Part shown: positions 44,585 to 52,693 of the stretch, one piece after another
Numbering within the stretch: position 1 is the stretch's first letter
Layout of the letters: each line of letters starts with the position of its first letter
DNA from: Bin5 sp965261695
GTDB lineage: Bacteria > Chloroflexota > Anaerolineae > Caldilineales > Caldilineaceae
Direction of reading: 5' to 3'
Length of the DNA: 64,000 nucleotides
Assembly (NCBI GenBank): GCA_965261695.1
Contig: OZ253474.1
Span: 496,001 to 560,000 of the forward strand
The notes under the pieces: model-generated
Database searches by the model: none
Seen by the model: only the letters and a program-made list of their open reading frames with translations
What the model was told of the DNA's origin: nothing
Position numbers and translations under genes: made by a program

Positions 44585-46333
44585 TTGTATCAAGGCGCGC
44601 GCAACGTCTATTGTCGCTACAAGGATATCAAGAGCGTTGAGTTGATCTATGACCTGAACGATAAACCGCTCCTGTTTCTGGACCTGGGATTGGTCTTTCC
44701 CGGCATGATTATCTGGGAGGATCAGAAGTCGGGGGAGGCGCATCCTCTTCATGCCGGGCTCGAGTACTACGGTGAGCGACTGCTGGCCAGGGAGGACGTG
44801 GTCGGCCGCGAATTCCGCGTCCCCTTTGGGGTTGCATTCACAACCGAGCCGGCCCGCAGGGGTCCCCACTTTGGCCTGGAGGGGATGGAGACGCAGTTGG
44901 TGGGCGGCACGATGCTCCATGACGGCGGCCTCTACCGGCTGTGGTATCCGACGACGGAGCCTGAGGGATTCGTGTCCGCGGCCACCAAGACGACGTCTTC
45001 GCGCAGCGGCTTCGACCTGGGTCATCTGGGGAACGTGCTCCGCTATGCCGAGTCCGAGGATGGCGTCGACTGGCGGCTGCCGCAGATGGATCACGTTCCC
45101 GTTGACGGCGGTCGAACGAATATCGTGTACGGCTCGATGTCCGAACCGGAGATCGGCTACGGCGGTGGGTCCGTCTTTGTGGATCCGTCAGCCGAGGCGA
45201 GTGCCCGCTACAAGGTGATGTTCACCGGGCGCATGTCGCCGCGTCGCCAGATGGAATACGCACAGGCGACGGGTCAGCAGGTCGATCCGATGTCGCTCAT
45301 GACCGGCATTCCCCCGGGGGTCGCCTACTCACAGGGTGAAGCATTCGCCGCCCAGTTCGAATCGCTGGCGTTCGGACAGTTGCCGGACTCTCCTGCCCTG
45401 CTGCCAGACACCGGTGGGCAGGTGCTTTTCGGCGCCGTCTCACCAGACGGGTTGCGCTGGAGCACGTTGCCAGACCCGATCATGCTGTTCATGGCGGAAT
45501 CGAACAATGCCTACTACGATGTGGAAAGGAAAGCCTGCGTGACCTACATTCGTCTCTGGCACATGGCGCAGCGGCGGGCGATAGGCAAGGCCGAAACGAG
45601 GGATTTCGCGCGCTGGCCATTTCCCAGTCCTTTGCTCGTGCCTGAATTGGGAGATCCCCTGTCCACCGATTTCTACACCAATTCTCACAGCCTCTACCCC
45701 GGCCACGAAGACGTTCACCTCTGTTTTGTAGCCAATTACCGGCGCGGCGGCGACGATTGCAGCGATATCAGTGTGGCCGTCAGCCTGGACGGAGACATCT
45801 TCAACTTCCCGCCAGGCGGCCCGGTGATCACCCAGGAAAACTGGGAGTGGGGGCCGACGGCGGAGCCAGGCGCAGGCTTCATCATTCCGATGTCTGCGCT
45901 GGTACCGTTCGGGAGCGATCAGATCGGGCTGATCTACGGGGGTAGCAACGTTGCGCACAAGTGGCCGCGAACGGTTGAGGTCGAACATTTTTCGCGCTGG
46001 GCATTGTGGGATAGGGAGCGCCTGGTTTCGCTGGCCGCCGAAGAACATGGTGAATTTGTCACCGCGGGCCTGATCCTGCACCGTCCGCGAATCTTTATCA
46101 ATGCCCGCACGGAGATGAGCGGCCGCATTGAGGCTGAACTGCTGGATGCGATGGGCGAAACCGTACCCGGCTACTGTTTCGAAGACTGCGATGCCATCAT
46201 CGGTGATCACAACCGGGCGCTACTGTCCTGGCGGGGGCGAAGCAACCTGTCCGAGCAGACCGGGAAAAAGATTTTTCTGCGATTCAGGATGATCCGCGCG
46301 AACCTGTTCAGCCTGACTGCGGAGGGTGGATGA
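44585..46333 (+). CDS. Beta-propeller glycosidase-like protein, paralogue 3
   Basis: A 582-residue protein starting at TTG 44585, seven bases after AGGAG. It shares the blade blocks NVLRYAESEDGVDWRLPQM, GGGSVFVDPSAEASARYKVM and AVSPDGLRWSTL, then VAVSLDGDIFNFPPGG, with the other two. The same C-terminal beta-sandwich follows (RERLVSLAAEEHGEFVTAGL to FLRFRMIRANLFSLTAEGG). Extra insertions in the middle (about residues 230-280) account for its larger size. The C-terminal domain is the best conserved part among the three, suggesting a common binding partner or sugar. No signal peptide is seen, so all three would act in the cytoplasm, presumably on imported glycosides. Confidence 0.78.
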   Translation: MYQGARNVYCRYKDIKSVELIYDLNDKPLLFLDLGLVFPGMIIWEDQKSGEAHPLHAGLEYYGERLLAREDVVGREFRVPFGVAFTTEPARRGPHFGLEGMETQLVGGTMLHDGGLYRLWYPTTEPEGFVSAATKTTSSRSGFDLGHLGNVLRYAESEDGVDWRLPQMDHVPVDGGRTNIVYGSMSEPEIGYGGGSVFVDPSAEASARYKVMFTGRMSPRRQMEYAQATGQQVDPMSLMTGIPPGVAYSQGEAFAAQFESLAFGQLPDSPALLPDTGGQVLFGAVSPDGLRWSTLPDPIMLFMAESNNAYYDVERKACVTYIRLWHMAQRRAIGKAETRDFARWPFPSPLLVPELGDPLSTDFYTNSHSLYPGHEDVHLCFVANYRRGGDDCSDISVAVSLDGDIFNFPPGGPVITQENWEWGPTAEPGAGFIIPMSALVPFGSDQIGLIYGGSNVAHKWPRTVEVEHFSRWALWDRERLVSLAAEEHGEFVTAGLILHRPRIFINARTEMSGRIEAELLDAMGETVPGYCFEDCDAIIGDHNRALLSWRGRSNLSEQTGKKIFLRFRMIRANLFSLTAEGG

Positions 46334-46369
46334 CAGCCTCTCAGTCCTCTAGCCGCTGGGGCTTAATTA

Positions 46370-47296
46370 ATGGACCATCAGCCTGAGCCTGTTCTGTCGA
46401 CGCAAAATCAGACTTGGCGCGTGCGCTATCAGCGCTTCGTCAGAGAGCATACCGGCTTCCTATGGGTTGCGCCGGCCTTGGTCACGCTGCTCGCCGTGAT
46501 CATCTATCCCATGATCTACGGGATCTATCTCTCATTTGTCGACATGAACCTCGGCCAGAAAGAGGCGCCCTTCATCGGCCTGGAGAATTTCAGTTTCGTC
46601 CTGCAAGATGACATTTTTCTCAACAGCGTCTCCAAGACGTTGATCTATGTTGCGGCCAGCGTGAGCTTCACTTTCGTCTTTGGCCTGGGCCTGGCGCTGC
46701 TGATGCAGAAGATAAGGTGGGGCCGCACGCTGTTCCACCTGATCCTGATCGCGCCGATGGCCATCGCGCCGCCGGTCGTCGGACTGACCTGGCGCTGGAT
46801 CTACAACCCGCTTTTCGGGCTGCTCAATCCGTTTCTGGGTCTCTTCAATCTGCCGCAGCAGGCGCCGTTGGGCAGCCCGAACTCGGCGATGGAGGCGGTT
46901 CTCGTGGTTGACATCTGGCAGTGGACCTCGCTCGTCTTCCTGATCCTGTACGCAGGCGTCACCTCGCTGCCGCGCGAGCCATATGAAGCCGCCGACCTGG
47001 ACGGAGCCGGTCCCTGGGCAATATTCTGGCGGATCACGCTGCCTTTGTTGACGCCCGTCATCCTGGTCGTCCTGGTGCTGCGCACTGTGGACGCCTTTCG
47101 CACGTTTGACCTGGTGAATGTGATGACCGCGGGCGGACCGGCGCTGTCGACGGAGGTGATGAGCCTCTACATCTATCGAGTGGGCTTCAAATTTTTCCAG
47201 ATGGGGCGGGGGGCGGCCGCCGGGCAGATTATGCTGCTTGGCGCCGGCGTGATCCTGGCAGTCTATTTTCGCTTCCTGTACCGGGAACTCGAGTAA
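46370..47296 (+). CDS. Carbohydrate ABC transporter permease, MalF type
   Basis: A 308-residue permease. The N-terminal tail (VRYQRFVREHTG) leads to helix one, FLWVAPALVTLLAVIIYPMI. The EAA loop is YEAADLDGAGPWAIFWRITL; MTAGGPALSTEVMSLYIYRV follows. No binding-protein gene is next to it. The unpaired binding protein at 35782 is the best candidate, with the oligopeptide-type transporter and three propeller genes between. The segment CCTCTAGCCGCTGGGG lies just upstream, as in front of the permease at 31696. Confidence 0.9.
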   Translation: MDHQPEPVLSTQNQTWRVRYQRFVREHTGFLWVAPALVTLLAVIIYPMIYGIYLSFVDMNLGQKEAPFIGLENFSFVLQDDIFLNSVSKTLIYVAASVSFTFVFGLGLALLMQKIRWGRTLFHLILIAPMAIAPPVVGLTWRWIYNPLFGLLNPFLGLFNLPQQAPLGSPNSAMEAVLVVDIWQWTSLVFLILYAGVTSLPREPYEAADLDGAGPWAIFWRITLPLLTPVILVVLVLRTVDAFRTFDLVNVMTAGGPALSTEVMSLYIYRVGFKFFQMGRGAAAGQIMLLGAGVILAVYFRFLYRELE

Positions 47297-47303
47297 CTTC
47301 AGA

Positions 47304-47324
47304 GGATAGTGGGTAGTGGATAGC
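47304..47324. repeat. Three tandem 7-bp repeats (GGATAGT type)
   Basis: GGATAGT GGGTAGT GGATAGC occupies most of the gap between the two permease genes. A GTG at 47316, in frame with the next gene, lies inside it. Confidence 0.75.
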
Positions 47325-47348
47325 AGCACAACGAACAGCAGGCAGACT

Positions 47349-48212
47349 ATGCAAACCGCGAATGCTATGCGAAGACAGCGTTCAATCTGGTGGCAAGTGC
47401 GCCGGCACTGGGGCACGGCAGTGGCTTATCTGATCATCATCCTGGTCAGCGTAATGGTTCTGATCCCCATCCTGGCCGGATTCGTCACCGCGTTCAAACC
47501 AGGCCTGATCCAGATCGCCAGTCCGCCGGTCTGGCTCTTTCTGCCGACGCTGGACAATTTCGAGCGCGTGCTGTTGGCCAAGAAGGGGCTGCTGAACCTG
47601 CGCAACAGCATCATCGTTACGTTCCTGTCGATCAGTGTCTCAATGCTGGTGGCGGTGCCGGCCGCCTACTCGCTGGCGCGTTTGCGCATGAGGGGCCGAC
47701 AGCAACTGCTGGGCTGGATCATCTCGCTGCGCATGATCCCGCCGGTGGTGGTGGCGCTGCCTTTTTTCGTATTGATCGACCGCTTGAAACTTTACGACAC
47801 CTACATCGGCCTTTCGCTGACCTACCTGTCGTTTATCATCCCGATGATCATCTGGATCATGCGCGGCTACTTTGCAAGGACGCCGCATCTGGAGGAGTCG
47901 GCAATGGTCGATGGATGCAACCGCCTGCAGGCCGTGGTGCGCGTGCTGCTGCCGGTGGTCATGCCCGGACTGGCGGCCACTGCGCTGCTGGTGGCGATGG
48001 TCGCCTGGAACGAGTATATGTTGGCGCTCATTCTCACGGGACGCAACACGGCCACGCTGCCGATCGGCGCGGTGACCTACGTCACGCGCGTACGCGTCGA
48101 ATGGGGTGAACTGTTCGCCATGAATCTGATCATTGCCGCGCCGATACTCCTGCTGGCGGCCACGTTGCGCCGTCACCTGGTGCGCGGTCTGACGTTTGGG
48201 ATGTTCGAATGA
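47349..48212 (+). CDS. Carbohydrate ABC transporter permease, MalG type
   Basis: A 287-residue permease from the ATG at 47349 (AGG eight bases upstream). The GTG at 47316 is in frame but part of a tandem repeat, so I do not use it. Helix one is TAVAYLIIILVSVMVLIPIL. The EAA loop reads EESAMVDGCNRLQAVVRVLL, a variant in which the first alanine is replaced by serine. The C-terminus is RHLVRGLTFGMFE. It partners the MalF gene 52 bases upstream, and deoC follows after 100 bases. Confidence 0.9.
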   Translation: MQTANAMRRQRSIWWQVRRHWGTAVAYLIIILVSVMVLIPILAGFVTAFKPGLIQIASPPVWLFLPTLDNFERVLLAKKGLLNLRNSIIVTFLSISVSMLVAVPAAYSLARLRMRGRQQLLGWIISLRMIPPVVVALPFFVLIDRLKLYDTYIGLSLTYLSFIIPMIIWIMRGYFARTPHLEESAMVDGCNRLQAVVRVLLPVVMPGLAATALLVAMVAWNEYMLALILTGRNTATLPIGAVTYVTRVRVEWGELFAMNLIIAAPILLLAATLRRHLVRGLTFGMFE

Positions 48213-48312
48213 GCTTTCGGTAGTCTGCCCTGCGCAACCCCACACGCTCGCGAGCCGAGCGGCGACACCCACAGTGCCATAGAAAGTCGGAATCCAAGAA
48301 CTAGGGTCAACG

Positions 48313-49026
48313 ATGCTATTAACAAGACAGAAACTGGCGGGAATGATGGAGTGCGGTCGCCTTGAACCCTACTCCAACAAGGATGAGATTTTGGAACTGT
48401 GCCAGAGCGCCAGAGAGTTGGGGCTGGGCGTGGCCTATGCCAATTTGAGCTATCTCTCGCTGGTGGGCAAGGCCATTGCCGGCAGCCAGACCAGGCTGGG
48501 CATCCCGATTGCCTTCCCTTTCGGCGCGACGAGCCAGGCGATGAAGGTGATGGAGGCTCGTAAGGCGTTGGAAGAAGGGGCGGTGGAGTTCGACATGGTG
48601 ATGAACATCCAGCGCCTCAAGTCGGGCGACTATGACTACGTGTGCGATGACATCCGCGGCGTGGTGGAGGCGGTCGGCGATCTGACGACCAAAGTGATCA
48701 TCGAGACCTGCTTTCTGAACAAGTCCCAAATCGTCAAGGCGGCGCAAATCGTCAAGCAGGCCGGCGCTCAGTACGTCAAGACTTCAACCGGCTATGGAAC
48801 ATACTGCGCGCGACTGGTTGACGTGCAACTGATCAGGGAGAATGTGGACATAGGCATCAAGGCGGCCGGCGACATCATCGACCTTTACACTTGCATGGCG
48901 ATGATCAAGGCCGGGGCAACGACAATCGGCGCCAACCCGGAAGACGCGGAGACGATCCTGAACGAATTCGAGAAACAGTACGGCGATCAGGTTGAAATCC
49001 AAGTGGCACAGGTGGGGGAAAAATGA
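48313..49026 (+). CDS. deoC: Deoxyribose-phosphate aldolase family protein
   Basis: A 237-residue class I aldolase. Family residues are kept: D94 in EFDMVMNIQRL, KVIIETCFLNK, the Schiff-base lysine K156 in YVKTSTGYGTYCA and K184 in GIKAAGDIIDL. Classical DeoC splits deoxyribose 5-phosphate to acetaldehyde and glyceraldehyde 3-phosphate. Here it sits between sugar permeases and a Gfo/Idh/MocA dehydrogenase and not among nucleoside genes, so it may cleave another phosphorylated sugar. The stop overlaps the next start (ATGA at 49023). Confidence 0.92.
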   Translation: MLLTRQKLAGMMECGRLEPYSNKDEILELCQSARELGLGVAYANLSYLSLVGKAIAGSQTRLGIPIAFPFGATSQAMKVMEARKALEEGAVEFDMVMNIQRLKSGDYDYVCDDIRGVVEAVGDLTTKVIIETCFLNKSQIVKAAQIVKQAGAQYVKTSTGYGTYCARLVDVQLIRENVDIGIKAAGDIIDLYTCMAMIKAGATTIGANPEDAETILNEFEKQYGDQVEIQVAQVGEK

Positions 49027-50204
49027 CGGATACTGTGGGATTTGGCATCGTAGGATGCGGCAGCATCGCGGAGATCGCGCACTTTGCGTCGATTGCAAAG
49101 ACGCCGGAGGCGAGGCTGATCGCCTGTTGCGACATCAACCCCGATACAGCGGCGCAGGCAGCGGCAAAATATGGGGCTGAGGCATGGTACACCGACTACC
49201 GTGCGATGTACAGCGAGCGCACTGATCTGGATGCGGTGATCATCGCCACGCCCAACAACCATCACCGCAACCAGGCGATAGCGGCCGCGCAGGCCGGCCT
49301 GCACGTGGTGGTAGAGAAGCCGCTGGCGGTCACCAACAAGGAGGCCTGGGAGATCGTGACGGCCTGCAACCAAGCGGGCGTCAAGCTGATGGTGGGCTGC
49401 GACCGGCGCTTCTGGACGCAGAACCAGTGGGCAAAACAGTTGATCGAGGACGACGTGATCGGCCAGGTACTGATGGCGCGCGCGTCGCTGCATGAACATT
49501 GGCATCTCTACCAGAATCACGTCGCCAAGACCGACTTCCGGCTGCGCGCCGATGTCGCAGGCGGCGCTGCGCTGCCGGACACGGGCGCCCATGCCATTGA
49601 CCTGCTGACCTGGTTGATCGGCTCGCCGGTCAAGCGGGCGGTCGGGGTGGCCAAGCGGCTGGCGATGCCGGCCGACTACACGTTATGCGATGACACGGTC
49701 TGGCTGTTGCTTGATTACGAGAACGGCGCGCAGGGCTGCGTAAGTTGCAACCGCTTCTCGCACGCGGTCTCGCAGGCGACCGAGCTGTACGGCACCGAGG
49801 GCACGATCTACACGACCACCGATGCGACCAACCCGTTCCAGAGCGTGCCGATGGCGGTCTACACAAACCGGGACTATGCGATCGAGGAGTTGCCTGAAAT
49901 CCTGCGCAATCATCGCTGGCCGCAGCTGTTCTGGGTGGAGGACATCGTCAATCGCCCGGTTCAGAAACGTTGGACGGCGCTGCATCCGCCGCGTGAACCG
50001 AACAACTACACAAACATGACCCGTCACTTCATGGACTGCATCATCCACGATGAGGAGCCGCTCGTCTCGGGCGATGACGGCGCGCGGGCGATCGAAGTCA
50101 TGTGCGCAGTGTACAAGTCGATGGAGACAAGCGCTTGGGTTGAGCTCCCGCTGCAAGAGGAGATCATCCCGCCGCACTACGTGCCGCTGCCGGCTGAGGG
50201 TTGA
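49023..50204 (+). CDS. Gfo/Idh/MocA-family oxidoreductase
   Basis: A 393-residue dehydrogenase. The Rossmann signature is GFGIVGCGSIAEIAHFASI, followed by IACCDINPDTAAQAAAKYG. The catalytic lysine is in HVVVEKPLAVTNKEAW and the C-terminal domain includes LPDTGAHAIDLLTWLIG, with the D-x-G-x-H signature. It belongs to the inositol dehydrogenase/glucose-fructose oxidoreductase superfamily. It is coupled by overlap to deoC and followed by an AtuA-like pair, so the four probably act in one pathway. Confidence 0.92.
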   Translation: MTDTVGFGIVGCGSIAEIAHFASIAKTPEARLIACCDINPDTAAQAAAKYGAEAWYTDYRAMYSERTDLDAVIIATPNNHHRNQAIAAAQAGLHVVVEKPLAVTNKEAWEIVTACNQAGVKLMVGCDRRFWTQNQWAKQLIEDDVIGQVLMARASLHEHWHLYQNHVAKTDFRLRADVAGGAALPDTGAHAIDLLTWLIGSPVKRAVGVAKRLAMPADYTLCDDTVWLLLDYENGAQGCVSCNRFSHAVSQATELYGTEGTIYTTTDATNPFQSVPMAVYTNRDYAIEELPEILRNHRWPQLFWVEDIVNRPVQKRWTALHPPREPNNYTNMTRHFMDCIIHDEEPLVSGDDGARAIEVMCAVYKSMETSAWVELPLQEEIIPPHYVPLPAEG

Positions 50205-50259
50205 TCGGCGCCATCCTTTCCGCCACCATCTTTCCGTTCAAGAGTGAGGGCGTCGTCCG

Positions 50260-51633
50260 ATGAGAAAAGACGGGAACAGGGCTGACAATCTGTTGCGGCT
50301 GGGGGCTGGATCGGCCTGTCCGGGCGAGAGATTGGACCCGGCCATCGAGCTGGTCGAAAAAGGGAACATCGACTACATCGTCTTTGATTCGCTGTCGGAG
50401 AGCGAGATGCTGGCTTTCGAGCGGCACAAGATGAGCCAGCCGGACGAGGGCTACGACACCTACACTGAAAGGCGGCTGCGGGCGATCTGGCCCGAATGCA
50501 CCCGCAACGGGATTCGCATCATCGGGAATATGGGGGCGGCCAATCCGCGCGCCGCCCAGGATCTGGCGATAGGAGTCGCTCGTGACCTGGGACTCAGAGG
50601 TCAGAAAGTGGCTGCGGTCTTGGGCGACAGTGTCCTTGCTACGATCAGGGAACTGAATCCGGTCGTGAACGAAACGCAGAGACCGGTCAGCGAGTTCGGA
50701 GATAGTCTAGTCGCCGCACATGCCTATATTGCAGCCGATCCCATCGTCGAGGCGCTTGAACAGTGCGCCGACCTGGTGATCACCGGACGGGTGGGGGATG
50801 CTTCACTCTTTCTGGCGCCAATGATCCATGAGTTTGGTTGGCAGGCGGACGACTGGGATCTGCTGGCAAAGGGAATCGTCCTGGGACATCTCTTTGAGTG
50901 CGCCGGTCAAGTTACGGGTGGATACTTCGCGGACCCGCCGTACAAGGTGGTGCCCGATCTTTATCGTCTGGGCTTCCCGATCGCTGAAGTCTCGGCAAAT
51001 GGCGATATCATTGTCACCAAGACGCCGAACAGCGGGGGACTGGTGAGTCCGGCAACGTGCGCCGAACAGATGCTGTACGAGACCGATGATCCGGCCAACT
51101 ACATCGAGGCTGATGTGGTCACCGATTTTACAGACATCGAGTTCGAGCAGGTAGGGCCGGACCGGGTGGCCATCACCGGAACGGTTAAGGGCAAGCCGAA
51201 ACCGGAGATGCTGAAGGTCAACCTGGGCGTCAGAGAGGGCTATCGAGCAGAGGGGATGATCATCTACGCCGGTCCCGGCGCCTACGAGAGGGCCAAGCTC
51301 GCTGCCGAGGTGATCAGGGAGCGCCTTGAGCGGGTGACCCACCTGAAGGCGGACGCGCTGCGTTTCGACTTCATCGGGATCAACGCGTTATACGGGCCGC
51401 CGCAGGAGCCAGTAGACCCGCCTTGGGAGGTCGGTCTACGGGTAGCGGGCAGAACCCGCGAGCGGGCAGAGGCCTGGAAGATCATGCACGAGCTGGAAAC
51501 CATCGACAACAATGGGCCAGCCGCCATCGGCCGCGGCCTCAGGACCGAGGAGATCACTGAAATCCTTGGCTACTATTCGACGTTTGTCCCCAGAGAGATG
51601 GTGACCACCGAGGTGATCGTCAAGGAGGCATAG
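50260..51633 (+). CDS. AtuA/DUF1446-family protein, large subunit
   Basis: A 457-residue protein with an ATG start behind GTGAGGG. The opening (RLGAGSACPGERLDPAIELVEKG), YIVFDSLSESEM, IRIIGNMGAANP and VITGRVGDASLFLAPMIHEF are hallmarks of the acyclic-terpene-utilization AtuA / DUF1446 family. The reaction of this family is not established. It is always accompanied by a small AtuA-like protein, as here. In this sugar locus a role in dehydration or activation of a hydroxy acid is possible but unproven. Confidence 0.88.
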   Translation: MRKDGNRADNLLRLGAGSACPGERLDPAIELVEKGNIDYIVFDSLSESEMLAFERHKMSQPDEGYDTYTERRLRAIWPECTRNGIRIIGNMGAANPRAAQDLAIGVARDLGLRGQKVAAVLGDSVLATIRELNPVVNETQRPVSEFGDSLVAAHAYIAADPIVEALEQCADLVITGRVGDASLFLAPMIHEFGWQADDWDLLAKGIVLGHLFECAGQVTGGYFADPPYKVVPDLYRLGFPIAEVSANGDIIVTKTPNSGGLVSPATCAEQMLYETDDPANYIEADVVTDFTDIEFEQVGPDRVAITGTVKGKPKPEMLKVNLGVREGYRAEGMIIYAGPGAYERAKLAAEVIRERLERVTHLKADALRFDFIGINALYGPPQEPVDPPWEVGLRVAGRTRERAEAWKIMHELETIDNNGPAAIGRGLRTEEITEILGYYSTFVPREMVTTEVIVKEA

Positions 51634-51636
51634 TCG

Positions 51637-51966
51637 ATGAAGAAAGTCCAGCTCCGTGAAATCTGCCACGCCCGCTCGGGCGACAAGGGATTCCACGCCA
51701 ACATTGGCCTCATCGTCTACGACAAGCGGCATTTCGAGCTGATCAAGCAACAGGTCACTGCAGAACACGTCAAAGTCCTTTTTCAAGACAGTGTGAAGGG
51801 CGAGGTTATACGGTACGAACTCCCCCGAATGGGCGCGCTCAACTTTGTGCTATACTACTCCTTGGATGGCGGGGCAACGCGCACGCTTTCGATGGATAGC
51901 TATGGCAAGGTACTCAGTTCGGTCCTTTTGAGTCTTGAAGTGGAGGTCCCGGAAGATTGCGAATGA
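51637..51966 (+). CDS. AtuA-like small subunit
   Basis: A 109-residue protein that starts three bases after the stop of the large subunit; its ribosome-binding site (AAGGAGG) is inside the end of that gene. The motif ICHARSGDKGFHANIGLIVYD is the signature of the ferredoxin-fold AtuA-like partner domain. The rest (MGALNFVLYYSLDGGATRTLSMD, YGKVLSSVLLSLEV) also matches. In many bacteria this domain is fused to the C-terminus of the large protein; here it is separate. It closes the plus-strand catabolic block. Confidence 0.9.
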   Translation: MKKVQLREICHARSGDKGFHANIGLIVYDKRHFELIKQQVTAEHVKVLFQDSVKGEVIRYELPRMGALNFVLYYSLDGGATRTLSMDSYGKVLSSVLLSLEVEVPEDCE

Positions 51967-52017
51967 CGCGAGTTGGACTTCGCCGGCTTGGCCGCTCGCC
52001 GCTAGTCGGTCATCGAA

Positions 52018-52428
52018 ATGAGTACTTTTGAGTTGGATTCTTGCATGAGCACTCTGCGAAGCAGGGAACAACTGAGGCGTGTAGGACTTTTCCTGCTGCA
52101 AAAGCCGCAGGTCATCCTCACGCTTGCCCTGATCGTGCTGATTGGTATTCTGAACACCCGCTTCCTGACGGTCGGCAACCTGATCAACGTAGTGCGGCAG
52201 TCATGCATTGACGGGATTGTGACTGCCGGCGTCTGCTGGATGATGATCAGCGGGAGTTTTGAACTTACGGTCGGCGCGATTGTGTCGCTGTTCAGCGTTA
52301 CTGTGGTCGCGATGCTGGAGCGCGGCAGGGGAATCGTCTTCACTTGCCTGTACGGTCTCGGGATGGGGCTGATTGCAGGCGTGTTCAATGGACTTCCGGT
52401 TGGCAGGTTGAGCAACGTAGCCCGATAA
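52018..52428 (+). pseudogene. Truncated ribose-type (RbsC-like) permease
   Basis: A 136-codon remnant with an intact start (ATG at 52018, or 52045). It has the first membrane helices of an RbsC-like permease (FLLQKPQVILTLALIVLIG, FLTVGNLINVVRQ, VCWMMISGSFELTVGAIVSL). It stops at 52428, although the family needs about 310-330 residues. From 52091 to 52412 it is 90% identical in DNA to 56217-56538, where the rest of the gene survives in broken form. The following 265 bases (52429-52693) hold no recognisable gene; one frame there (52550-52640) faintly recalls an ABC ATPase end. Confidence 0.85.
52091..52412 (+). repeat. Direct repeat, left copy (322 nt)
   Basis: Aligned by eye with 56217-56538 without gaps, 290 of 322 bases are identical. 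The two copies flank a complete binding protein-MalF-MalG operon of about 3.8 kb. Confidence 0.85.
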
Positions 52429-52693
52429 GCAGACTGCCCCGTCAAGACCTGTCGTTTACGGATGCGAGTATTTATTTTTCGTTTCCAACGGTTGCAATGA
52501 AAGAGAACTCCTGGCAAGAGAGTCCGATTCGTCTGCCCGATCAAGGTGCTGCCAATCGAAATTCTACAGCGTATACAAACCATTCGCACACATGGCACGT
52601 CGATTCTTGTGGTAGGTTCTTTGCAATTTCCTATTCGCAGAGCGGGCAGCGATTGAACGCTCCCGCACCACAACTCGAGGAGGGGGTACTGAA

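Noticed and set aside
47316..47348. GTG at 47316 as start of the MalG-type permease
   Set aside because: It lies in a 7-bp tandem repeat, adds residues without family character, and the ATG at 47349 has a reasonable ribosome-binding site.
52550..52640. Possible remnant of an ABC ATPase (frame with EILQRIQTIRTHGTSILVV)
   Set aside because: The resemblance covers about 20 residues only and lacks Walker or signature motifs; too weak to annotate.
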